From NCBI RefSeq assembly GCF_002563925.1, contig NZ_PDJD01000001.1, positions 186,001 to 250,000 on the forward strand: a stretch of DNA of 64,000 bases, written 5' to 3'. The notes under the pieces are model-generated. The model searched no databases. It was not told the origin of the DNA and saw only the letters and a list, made by a program, of their open reading frames with translations. The position numbers and the translations under genes were made by a program. Positions 9,221 to 16,426 of this stretch are shown here, one piece after another (position 1 is the first letter of the stretch; each line of letters opens with the position of its first letter). The DNA comes from Serinibacter salmoneus. Its GTDB lineage: Bacteria; Actinomycetota; Actinomycetes; Actinomycetales; Beutenbergiaceae.

Positions 9221-9789
9221 ATGCCGAAGGGGCAGAGGGCAGGGAAGCCGACCCCGAGGCGGTACTGCGATCAGCAGAGGGCGACCGCGGTCCGAACGGT
9301 TCGTTCGCTGCGAGCGCAATTGGGGGACTGAGCACGGCGCGGTGCACCGGGATGCCACGTGGTTGGAGTTCGGGGCCAGAGTCGGTGCAGGTGTGAGTGA
9401 CGCAGGCCGATCTCGATGAGGGTGTGGTGCCGGGTGTGAGCACTGATGAGGAGGCCCGTGTGAAGGCCCTGGAGCAGCAGGCTTGGGGACTGCGCCGGGC
9501 GCGCGAGAGCGGCGCACTTCCTTGCCGCAGGCGTCCCGAACACCGATGCAAGGGGCCACGTTCATCGACGCCAACCGCGAGGACGTCATCGAAGGACGTG
9601 GGGATCGAGCGCATCAGCCGGGGGGCTGCAGGTGGCCCCAAGCGCCTACAAGTGCCGGCGGAGCCGGCAACGTTCGTCGTGTCAGTTCCGCGACAGGGAA
9701 GGTGATCGAGGACATCGAGATCGCGATCCAGTTGTGTCCGCCGACACGACCGCCGGCGGCCCCACGGCTACCTCGGCGACGTCACCTGG
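9221..9789 (+). mobile_element. Decayed IS3-family element (orfA/orfB remnants)
   Basis: Scraps of an actinobacterial IS3 transposase occur in order but in three frames. From 9221 comes MPKGQRAGKPTPRRY (OrfA start). Then GTEHGAVHR follows in another frame, then DLDEGVVPGVSTDEEARVKALEQQ from about 9403 in a third. OrfB then begins around 9558 (TFIDANREDVIEGR, VAPSAY). After an internal deletion that removes the DDE core, the OrfB end appears around 9710-9789 (VIEDIEIAI, RPHGYLGDVT). Frameshifts plus the deletion make it non-functional. It accounts for most of the 830-bp gene-free stretch 9168-9997; I see no clear terminal inverted repeats. Confidence 0.75.
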
Positions 9790-9997
9790 CCGGGGCTTCC
9801 ATCAAGGCAAACCAGGGTCGACTCCCTGTTGCCCGACTCCGTGAGGCACGGCCGGCTGCTCCAGCGGACTCTCGCGGTACCCTTTCCCCCAAACCGCCTC
9901 CTACCAGAGGGCGGAGCATGTCGGCCGCACGATGCCGTGGGCCGACGAGCTCCCGCCCTCGGGGCGCCGGTGCAGGTCGTCGAGCGGGTCTCGCGTC

Positions 9998-10525
9998 CTA
10001 CCAGGTGCGATCGCGTTCGACGGTGTTCGAGAGGTTGATCGGCGGTCCCGCCGCGACGATCCAGTCGCCGACGCCAGGCTGGAGCCCGACGAACTGCAGC
10101 CCCACATGAGTCTGGGGTGTGGTCAGGGCGACGCTGATCTGAACCTGCCCGTACCCGGGCGTGAAGGTGATGTTGAAGCCGCCGTAACCAGGGGCCGGGA
10201 TGACGTTGAGCCACCCGATCGAGGTGTTCTCGGTTCCATCGACGAAGACGGCCGTTATGAGGAAAGTCTGCGTGGATGCGAATGGTACATCGCCGTACGG
10301 CGGTGTCGAAGACAGGCCCGAGAGGGTGAGGACGGATGTGGCCTCATCCCAACTGCCGACCCAGTCATCAGCAACCGCTTCCGAGCTCGCGGCCGAGGGC
10401 GCTGCGACTGCCGCGACTGCGATCACGGGTGTTGCCCATGCCGTGGTGGAGAGGAGTCGGCGGCGCGAGAGCGCGGTGCCTTCTCGGTCGGTGGGGGGTG
10501 GCGTGTGGTCGGGGGGATTGGTCAA
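9998..10525 (-). CDS. Small Tat-signal secreted protein
   Basis: This 175-aa protein has an N-terminal export signal with a twin arginine (ALSRRRLLS), a hydrophobic stretch (TTAWATPVIAVAAVAAPSAA) and then a beta-rich Gly/Thr/Val-rich mature part with no recognised catalytic motif. The only ATG gives an extra N-terminal stretch. TTG at 10525 is chosen instead because GGA lies 6-8 nt upstream and the resulting MTNPPDHTPPPTD start mirrors MTHTPDNAPSTS of the similar protein at 13660-14190. It is divergently transcribed from a GntR regulator. An adhesin-like or envelope role is possible; the function is not recognised. Confidence 0.6.
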   Translation of the reverse strand: MTNPPDHTPPPTDREGTALSRRRLLSTTAWATPVIAVAAVAAPSAASSEAVADDWVGSWDEATSVLTLSGLSSTPPYGDVPFASTQTFLITAVFVDGTENTSIGWLNVIPAPGYGGFNITFTPGYGQVQISVALTTPQTHVGLQFVGLQPGVGDWIVAAGPPINLSNTVERDRTW

Positions 10526-10572
10526 GAGGGTGTCCTTTTCTGGGGTTGCTTCAATGAGCCTCCGCAGTTGGA

Positions 10573-10601
10573 ATTCTAGGGCCACCCCGTGTGGTCAGCA
10601 A
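10573..10601 (-). promoter_or_regulatory. Sigma70-type promoter for the Tat-signal protein
   Basis: On the minus strand TTGCTG (10596-10601) is followed after 17 nt by TAGAAT (10573-10578), about 48 bp before the TTG start at 10525. Confidence 0.5.
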
Positions 10602-10716
10602 CGCCCATCCGGGGCCAAGCGGGACCAAACAAAACCCGGTGAACCACAAGCGCCGCGGAGCAGCCCTGCGGTGCGCTTGCGGGGCACAAAGAAAGCAAAC
10701 CGCGAGTCCCGGCGGG

Positions 10717-10731
10717 TCTCATAGTGTGAGA
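10717..10731. promoter_or_regulatory. Palindromic candidate operator TCTCA-N5-TGAGA
   Basis: The perfect palindrome TCTCATAGTGTGAGA lies between the divergent secreted-protein and GntR genes, upstream of the GntR start. Size and position fit a GntR-family operator; binding is inferred. Confidence 0.45.
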
Positions 10732-10795
10732 TATGGTGATCGTCCGCTCGGTGGTGCCCGAGGGCCCTCAGATGCTGGCATGTGATAATTGCGGT

Positions 10796-11443
10796 ATGCC
10801 AGTACCGAAGTCCACCGGCCGGACGGCGCGCCGGCTGGTGCGTGACGATGTGTACGACCGTCTGCTCGAGGTGATACTCGATGGCACCCTGCAGCCGGGC
10901 GAGCGCATCGTGGACAGTGATATCGAGGCCTGGCTCGGCGCATCGCGAACACCTGTGCGCGATGCCATCGCGCGGTTGGAACGCAAAGGGCTCGTCGAGA
11001 TCGTTCCGCAGCGCTACTCGCGCATCGCGCTGATCGACGCGGCTCAGGTGCGCCACCACCTGGAGGTGCTCGAACCGCTGATTCTCCTTGCGGTGGAGAA
11101 GGCGACGGCCGCCCTCACGCCGCAGGAGCGCGCCCAGGCGGCGAGGTTGAGTGAGCGGATCGCCGGAGCGCAGCCGGGGCGTGAGCGGGTGGGGGCGGTG
11201 CGCGAACTCCTGTCGCTCTGGATCGCCCGCTACGGCAACGCCCACCTGCGGGAGGTCGTGGAGGATCTCAGCCTTCTCGTCGTGGTGCACCTGGTCAACC
11301 ACCCCGAGATGGCCACGCCGGAGAGTGCGGCCAGCCTGGTGGCAGCCGCCGATGCCGCGGCCGCAGGCGATCCCGCAGCGGCGGTGGCCGCCGTCTCCGA
11401 GGCGTTCCGCCGGATCGACGACGGCGTGGACGCCCTGCCGTGA
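10796..11443 (+). CDS. GntR-family transcriptional regulator
   Basis: This 215-aa regulator has an N-terminal winged helix (about residues 10-75: VRDDVYDRLLEVILDGTLQPGERIVDSDIEAWLGASRTPVRDAIARLERKGLVEIVPQ in pieces) with the FadR-type recognition pattern WLGASRTPVRDAI. An all-helical C-terminal domain follows. The start at 10796 gives MPVPKSTGR, matching MPIPTSGER of the next paralogue. No ribosome-binding site precedes it, but GATAAT lies about 7 nt upstream of the ATG, so a leaderless transcript is plausible. It is divergent from the Tat-signal protein gene, which it may control; the ligand is unknown. Confidence 0.8.
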   Translation: MPVPKSTGRTARRLVRDDVYDRLLEVILDGTLQPGERIVDSDIEAWLGASRTPVRDAIARLERKGLVEIVPQRYSRIALIDAAQVRHHLEVLEPLILLAVEKATAALTPQERAQAARLSERIAGAQPGRERVGAVRELLSLWIARYGNAHLREVVEDLSLLVVVHLVNHPEMATPESAASLVAAADAAAAGDPAAAVAAVSEAFRRIDDGVDALP

Positions 11444-11516
11444 CGCCGCGGGCTGACCACGCGATAATGCAGGCACGCCCCGGCCGGTGCGTGCAGGGAG
11501 ACTCAAGGGGGTAGCG

Positions 11517-12167
11517 ATGCCGATTCCGACCTCGGGTGAGCGGCAGGCGCCGGTGTCGCGACGGTTGTTGCGCGATGACGTCTATGACCGCATGCACGCC
11601 GCGATCGTGGACGGCACCCTCGCGCCCGGAGAGACGCTTCGCGACGAGGAGCTCATCGCGTGGCTCGGTGTGTCCCGGACTCCGATCAGGGAGGCGCTCC
11701 TTCGCCTGCAGGAGGAGGGCCTCGTCGTCGCGAGTCCGAACAACTCGACGAAGGTTGCCGAGGTTCGGCCGGACGGTCTCGATGACGCCATCGAGGTTGC
11801 GGGAGCGCTGCGCCGGCACGCGCTGCGTAGCACCCTGCAGTCGGTGCCGCGCGAGCAACTGGAACTCCTGTCCGAACCGATGGCCGCGCTACGCACCGCC
11901 GCCCAGAGCGGTGACCACGCCGCCGTCGCCCTCGCGGCGTTCGCCTACTTAGAGACCTTCGACCGGGCGACCGGCAACCCGGTGCTCGCCGAGACCGTCC
12001 GCAAGATGAGCGCCCACATGATCCGGACGCTTCGTGAGGACCCGCACGGGCGCTCGGTGCCGGAGATCCACGGCCACTTCGAGGACCTCCACGGCGCCAT
12101 CGTGGAGCGTGATCTCGATGGCGCCCTGGAGTCGCTTCAGCACATCTATCGCATCAGCGGTGAGTAA
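11517..12167 (+). CDS. GntR-family transcriptional regulator (FCD-like)
   Basis: This 216-aa paralogue of the preceding gene has the winged helix RLLRDDVYDRMHAAIVDGTL and WLGVSRTPIREALLRLQEEGLV, followed by a helical ligand domain resembling the orphan protein at 8739-9167. ATG at 11517 has AAGGGGG 6 nt upstream, and a GATAAT -10 element lies at 11463-11468. It has its own leader after the first regulator (73-bp gap). Two complete regulators plus one headless copy within 4 kb suggest local duplication. Confidence 0.82.
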   Translation: MPIPTSGERQAPVSRRLLRDDVYDRMHAAIVDGTLAPGETLRDEELIAWLGVSRTPIREALLRLQEEGLVVASPNNSTKVAEVRPDGLDDAIEVAGALRRHALRSTLQSVPREQLELLSEPMAALRTAAQSGDHAAVALAAFAYLETFDRATGNPVLAETVRKMSAHMIRTLREDPHGRSVPEIHGHFEDLHGAIVERDLDGALESLQHIYRISGE

Positions 12168-12704
12168 CTCACCGGTGCTTCGCCGCGGCCCTCGGGGGGA
12201 GTCCAGGCTCCCGTCCTGAGGCCCACCTGCAGGATCGCCGGGACCTCGCGCCTCGCCCTCCTGGGCGGCCGCGCTGCCTCGCCTCCTGATCCTCCACGTC
12301 CCCGCCTGCGCGCACGCCCTCGTCCGCGCCCTCGGTCCTCGTGCTGCCCTCTCGCGCCTTGGTGGCGACCCACGTCTCCTGCTCCTCTCGGGATCCGGGC
12401 CCTTGGCCCGCGGTGATCCGCAGGCGTCGCTGCCTGCGGCGTGACTCATGTCACGCCGCAAGTATGCTCCTCTTCGGAGAGTATGTCAGCGGACTGCGTA
12501 TTGATCCGAGAGGCTTCACTGTCACCGAGTGCACCGGCACGCTCGCCGAATGTGCTGTTCCTGCGATCCGCGAGGCTTCGACGCTCACGACGCGAGACCT
12601 GACCGGTACCCACGCGCCCCAAGACGCCACCAAGATTCAGGCAGTTTCTCTTCAAGCGTGGCACGATGGGAGTCCTCAGCACGACGACGTGAAGGGACTT
12701 GCCG
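12168..12704. other. Gene-free 537-bp stretch
   Basis: I see no convincing gene here: the minus-strand open frame over it lacks family motifs and is ordinary high-G+C shadow. The only structure noted is the perfect hairpin at 12435-12460. A ribosome-binding site (GAAGGGA) for the next gene lies at its right edge. Confidence 0.6.
12435..12460. terminator. Perfect 11-bp stem, 4-nt loop hairpin
   Basis: TGCGGCGTGAC (12435-12445) pairs exactly with 12450-12460 around TCAT. It lies 270 bp after the second GntR gene, so it is either a distant terminator or, being so symmetric, a protein-binding site upstream of the hydrolase gene. Confidence 0.5.
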
Positions 12705-13589
12705 ATGGTCAGCATCCTGCTTGTGCACGGCCGCAGCCGCCCCCTGTTCGGCCCGGCCCAGATGAAGGAGCAGTGGATCGTTGCGCTGCGCAGCGGATTC
12801 GAGGCCGCGGGCCTGCAGGTCCCGTTCGCCGACTCCGACGTGCACCTGCCCTGGTACGGCGACAGCCTCACCCACCTGGTGGGCGGCGATGCGCGCAGCG
12901 AGGCCGAGCGGGTCTCCCTGCGCGGTGACATGCCGGTGGACGAACGCGAGTTCGTGCGCGCCGTGGTGGCCCAGGTCGCCGAGACGTTCGCCTTCACCCC
13001 GGCCCAGCTCGCCGAGGTCGCCGACCCCGGGGACGCCGAGGCGGCGCCGGGGCAGTGGGGTCACGTCCGCACGGTCCTGGCGGCCGTGGACCGCTACGTC
13101 CCGGGTATGAGCGGTGCGACGGTCGCGTTCGTGGCCCGGGAGTGCTTCGGGTACCTCACCGACGCCCGGCTGCGCCAGACGATCGACGACGGCGTGGCCA
13201 ACGTCGCCCGGCCCGGCGAGCCCACGGTGGTGCTCGCCCACTCCCTGGGCGCGGTCATCGCCTACCAGGTGCTGCGCTCGAGCGAGCGGATGCGGGACCT
13301 GGACGTGCGCCTGTTCCTCACGGTGGGGGCACCGCTGGCCTGGCGGCCCGTGATTACCCACCTCGGCCGCCTCGCCACGCCCCGGATGCCGGCGCAGGTG
13401 CGCGAGTGGGTGAACGCGCGCGACACCTCCGACGCGGTGGCGCTCGGGCCGATCATCGGGGGCCTGCTGGCCGCCGGGGCCGTCACCGAGGAACCCGGGG
13501 TGGTCAACCCGGACGACGGGCGTCACGCCATCGAGTACTACCTTGCCGACCCGGTGGTGGCCCGGCACATCGCGCGCACGCTGGGGTAG
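12705..13589 (+). CDS. Alpha/beta hydrolase (serine hydrolase) of unknown substrate
   Basis: This 294-aa protein has no signal peptide. The N-terminal strand VSILLVHGRSR carries the oxyanion HG. The nucleophile elbow is AHSLGAVIAYQVL (G/A-H-S-L-G), and a late NPDDGRHAIEYYLADP segment carries the probable catalytic His (GRHAIE); an Asp in NARDTSDAVAL is the likely third member. This arrangement (WVN..D..D.VAL followed by HAIEYYL) recurs in actinobacterial hydrolases annotated only as alpha/beta hydrolase. ATG at 12705 has GAAGGGA 7 nt upstream. It is monocistronic, ends at a strong hairpin, and has no obvious partner. Confidence 0.7.
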   Translation: MVSILLVHGRSRPLFGPAQMKEQWIVALRSGFEAAGLQVPFADSDVHLPWYGDSLTHLVGGDARSEAERVSLRGDMPVDEREFVRAVVAQVAETFAFTPAQLAEVADPGDAEAAPGQWGHVRTVLAAVDRYVPGMSGATVAFVARECFGYLTDARLRQTIDDGVANVARPGEPTVVLAHSLGAVIAYQVLRSSERMRDLDVRLFLTVGAPLAWRPVITHLGRLATPRMPAQVREWVNARDTSDAVALGPIIGGLLAAGAVTEEPGVVNPDDGRHAIEYYLADPVVARHIARTLG

Positions 13590-13608
13590 GCCACCACGGC
13601 GGGTCGGC

Positions 13609-13647
13609 GGGGGCTGCGGCGAGGTGCGGCACCCCGCCGCAGCCCCC
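13609..13647. terminator. Bidirectional terminator, 13-bp G+C stem
   Basis: GGGGGCTGCGGCG (13609-13621) pairs with 13635-13647 around a 13-nt loop, between the convergent hydrolase gene and the Tat-signal gene ending at 13660. Confidence 0.75.
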
Positions 13648-13659
13648 CGCCGCAGCAGA

Positions 13660-14190
13660 TCAAGCGAAACGGGGTGCGTACTTCGAGTCTGGGTCGAAGT
13701 CACCGTCGACGGCGGTGACGGTGAACCCGGAGACGGCGTAGAGCAAGGCTGTCGTTGTATCTGCTTCTTCGTCAGTTGCGAAGTGAACGGTGATCCCGGT
13801 CGTCCCCGTTGTCGTGAGGGTCGTGATCGGGCTATCCCAGGCGATGCTCGCGCCGGTCACGTCGGGATATTCACGTCCTTCCCTGACCTGCCAGGGCTTC
13901 TGCCCCTGGTTGGCACTGGCGGGGTCCCAGCTGGCGACCAACGTGAACACCTGGTCGACTGCGAACGTTCCCGCTACGGGGGTGATGGTCAGGGTGCCGG
14001 TTCCGTAAGTCGAGGGATCCGAAGTGTCGTTCGCCACGGCCAGGGTGGCGGTGAAGGCGGTCGCGGTACCTGAGGTGGTCGCGGCGGCGGGGATCGCGGC
14101 GCTCGCAGCGACCACGGGGACACTCCACGCGGCACCCTTCAAAACGGTGCGGCGGCTGGTGCTGGGCGCATTATCGGGCGTGTGCGTCAT
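13660..14190 (-). CDS. Small Tat-signal secreted protein
   Basis: This 176-aa protein has the twin-arginine motif SRRTVLKG (close to the Tat consensus), then AAWSVPVVAASAAIPAAA and a mature domain rich in Thr, Ala, Val and Asp that looks like a beta-sandwich. ATG at 14190 has GGGAG 5 nt upstream; the longer open frame adds only three codons after a weaker start. It shares signal architecture and size with 9998-10525, but the mature parts are only loosely alike. No enzyme motif is visible. Confidence 0.65.
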   Translation of the reverse strand: MTHTPDNAPSTSRRTVLKGAAWSVPVVAASAAIPAAATTSGTATAFTATLAVANDTSDPSTYGTGTLTITPVAGTFAVDQVFTLVASWDPASANQGQKPWQVREGREYPDVTGASIAWDSPITTLTTTGTTGITVHFATDEEADTTTALLYAVSGFTVTAVDGDFDPDSKYAPRFA

Positions 14191-14238
14191 GAGTGCTCCC
14201 AAGGTCGGGGGTGGAGTCCGGGGTGGCGCTTCGCGTCG

Positions 14239-14268
14239 ATGCTAAAGGGCGCGTTCAGCGGTGTCCAA
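14239..14268 (-). promoter_or_regulatory. Promoter for the second Tat-signal protein
   Basis: Minus strand TTGGAC (14263-14268), an 18-nt spacer, then TAGCAT (14239-14244), about 50 bp upstream of the ATG at 14190. Confidence 0.5.
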
Positions 14269-14318
14269 CGGGGGCGTCGGCATCTCATTCCAATCCGCCC
14301 GAAATGGCCAGTACTGCC

Positions 14319-15287
14319 CTACAAGATATCGCCGCGCAGTTGCTGCGGCTCCACGAAGAAACCGTCCTCGTCGAGGATTTCCCCGCCCACGGCCTCGTGC
14401 AGCACGAGCACCGCGCCCTCGATGGCCTGCCGCGCGGCATCCCGCCGGCGGGTCTCGGCGCGGGTGCGCGCCTCCCGGTGCTGCTGCGCGGGTAGGTAGT
14501 GCATCGCATAGGTGATCACGCCGTCGGCCGCCCACGGCGCGAACCGCAGGGCGGGCCGCAACCGCTCGGCCGCGAACACCTCGACCAGCACCCGGTCGCC
14601 ACCGCCGAGGTCGGCACCCGCCTGGTAGGTGCCGTCCTCGCTCCGCACCGGGCCCTGCGGATCGTCCACGTGCACCTGCAGGCCCGGGAGCGCCGGGGCG
14701 AGCACGTGCCGAAGGGCGACCGGCTCGAGCCAGACGGGGGCATGCACGGCATGGTCGACGGCGGAGCCCGGGTCGGGCACGATCACGACCCCGGTGGTGG
14801 TCCGCAGGGCGCCCCCGAGTCGCCTCGCGCAGGCGTGCGCCACATCCAGCACCTGCTTCTCCACGCCCCGCGGGTGATGCGGGCCGAAGGCGTCCAGCAG
14901 GGCGCCGTACCCCAGTGGCAGGGGCGGGGCCGGCAGCGGGGAGCGATCGGTCGCCACCTCGACCAGGTAGGCGGTGTTCGCCCAGTCGGGAAGGGCCAGG
15001 CGCCGTCGGGCCTCGCCGTTCAGGGACCAGGGTCCGACGACGGCGGCCCGCTCCCGCTCGCCCGGGGCGGGCAGCTCGTGGGTGGCGTCGACGGCGGGCA
15101 GCGGCAGCAGGTCCATGGTGCCCGGGGCGCCGGGTGCGGGCGCCGGATCCCACTGCGCGTCCAGCACGAGGGAGAGCAGCAGGGTCTCCAGCTCGTCGTC
15201 CGCGACCTCGTGGTCCACCGCGAGCACGTGGTGTGCCAGCGCTCGCTCGATCGGGAGCGGCGCGGGCAGCGGGGTGGGGGCGCTCAC
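14319..15287 (-). CDS. Conserved-looking hypothetical protein downstream of dcd
   Basis: This 322-aa soluble protein, not recognised, starts with GTG 2 bp after the dcd stop, so it is probably co-transcribed with dcd. Visible features are a Pro/Ala-rich N-terminus, an alternating alpha/beta middle (PDWANTAYLVEVATDRSPLP, VLVEVFAAERLRPALRFAPW) and a Glu/Arg-rich helix near the end (ARTRAETRRRDAARQAIEGA). A truncated second copy of its 5' part, with a stop caused by a single base change, lies at 28441-28737. This copy is the intact one. Confidence 0.6.
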   Translation of the reverse strand: MSAPTPLPAPLPIERALAHHVLAVDHEVADDELETLLLSLVLDAQWDPAPAPGAPGTMDLLPLPAVDATHELPAPGERERAAVVGPWSLNGEARRRLALPDWANTAYLVEVATDRSPLPAPPLPLGYGALLDAFGPHHPRGVEKQVLDVAHACARRLGGALRTTTGVVIVPDPGSAVDHAVHAPVWLEPVALRHVLAPALPGLQVHVDDPQGPVRSEDGTYQAGADLGGGDRVLVEVFAAERLRPALRFAPWAADGVITYAMHYLPAQQHREARTRAETRRRDAARQAIEGAVLVLHEAVGGEILDEDGFFVEPQQLRGDIL

Positions 15288-15289
15288 CC

Positions 15290-15868
15290 TCACTGCACCC
15301 GGGTGCGGTGGAAGTTCAGGTGGCTGCGCGACGCCGTCGGCCCCCGCTGGCCCTGGTAGCGCGATCCCGCAGCGCCGGCCCCGTAGGGGTTCTCCGCGGG
15401 GGAGGAGAGGCGGAAGAAGCACAGCTGGCCGATCTTCATGCCCGGCCACAGGGTGATCGGCAGCGTGGCGACGTTGGAGAGCTCCAGCGTGACGTGCCCG
15501 GTGAAGCCGGGGTCGATGAAGCCGGCGGTGGAGTGCGTCAGCAGGCCGAGGCGGCCCAGGGAGGACTTGCCCTCCAGGCGGGCTGCGACGTCGTCCGGGA
15601 GCGTGACCTGCTCGTGGGTGGCACCGAGCACGAACTCCCCCGGGTGCAGCACGAAGGGCTCCTCCGGCTCCACCTCGACCAGGCGGGTGAGTTCGGGTTG
15701 GTCCTGCGCCGGGTCGATCACCGGGTACTTGTGGTTGTCGAAGAGCCGGAAGAATCGGTCCAGGCGCACGTCCACGGAACTGGGCTGGACCATCGCCGGG
15801 TCGAACGGGGCCAGGCGCACGCGGCCGGAGTCGAGTTCGGCGCGGATGTCGCGGTCGGAGAGCAGCAC
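15290..15868 (-). CDS. dcd: dCTP deaminase
   Basis: This 192-aa enzyme converts dCTP to dUTP; actinobacterial enzymes of this type may also hydrolyse dUTP to dUMP. The motifs are complete: [72 protein letters not shown] (the catalytic Glu lies in the last stretch) and [10 protein letters not shown]. The C-terminal [11 protein letters not shown] segment that closes over the active site is present. It is the full-length copy; a 3'-deleted copy lies at 28755-28991. Confidence 0.96.
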   Translation of the reverse strand: MLLSDRDIRAELDSGRVRLAPFDPAMVQPSSVDVRLDRFFRLFDNHKYPVIDPAQDQPELTRLVEVEPEEPFVLHPGEFVLGATHEQVTLPDDVAARLEGKSSLGRLGLLTHSTAGFIDPGFTGHVTLELSNVATLPITLWPGMKIGQLCFFRLSSPAENPYGAGAAGSRYQGQRGPTASRSHLNFHRTRVQ

Positions 15869-15913
15869 GCGGCAACGGTAGCGCGCCCGGGGGGTCAGAG
15901 GGCGCTCGAGCCG

Positions 15914-16200
15914 TCAGGGGGCTGGGTGCTCGGCGGGTGAGGTCTGGTCGGTCGTGAGGCGCTGGAGCCGGGCGAGTTCGACGTCGATCGCCGCCAGCCG
16001 GGGCTCGGCGGGCGGCAGGGCGGGGCGCGCGGGGTCCAGCACACGCCGTAGCCACGCCGCACGCGCGGCGATCGGGGCCGCCAGGCCGGCTCGGTCCACG
16101 CCCAGTTCCGCGGTGATCGCATCGCTCAGGCGCTCCGCCGCGGTGATCATGGGGAACCACGCCAGTGCGATGCGGTTCGCGGGCGGCGGCTCCGCGAGGG
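15914..16200 (-). pseudogene. 3' fragment of FUSC-family gene
   Basis: These 287 bp encode only the last about 95 residues of the FUSC protein found complete at 29037-31448 (EPPPANRIALAWFPMITAAERLSDAI to SPAEHPAP). Identity stops abruptly at 16200, where island DNA begins, so the fragment has no start or membrane domains and is a relic of the duplication. Confidence 0.88.
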
Positions 16201-16343
16201 CGAAGAGGGTCGGGGCCCAGGCGCCGACGTCTACCAGGACATCACAACTAGGTGGTGTGGCATGCGCGTGGCAGTCCGGCGGAAGTTGAACGGCCCTACG
16301 CGCCCGACCCCTGGCACTGAAGGCTCGAGGACACCGGTCCCTG

Positions 16344-16372
16344 TTGATGAACTGGTCAGGCGGGCCTATCAT
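16344..16372 (+). promoter_or_regulatory. Promoter of the glucanase gene
   Basis: TTGATG (16344-16349), 17-nt spacer, TATCAT (16367-16372), 54 bp upstream of the GTG start. It lies inside the island, 144 bp after its left edge. Confidence 0.55.
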
Positions 16373-16426
16373 TCGCCGCGCTCAGCCGAGGGCGTGGCGA
16401 AATTTCTCTCACCACGAGGACGTGAC

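Larger units (their letters stand above)
14893..16200. repeat. Direct duplication, left copy (1308 bp)
   Basis: This segment covers part of the hypothetical gene, all of dcd and the 3' end of a FUSC gene. It recurs in the same orientation at 28441-29323 with only scattered base changes. In the last 290 bp I see two differences (around the cacacgccg/cgcatgccg site). The right copy has two deletions of about 118 and 305 bp. The two copies bracket the sugar island. Confidence 0.9.

Noticed and set aside
10595-11506. 303-aa minus-strand open frame
   Set aside because: Antisense to the GntR gene with a clear HTH on the other strand; codon composition is of shadow type.
11949-12461. 170-aa minus-strand open frame
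   Set aside because: Antisense to the GntR gene, Arg/Gly-rich shadow composition, no motif or ribosome-binding site.
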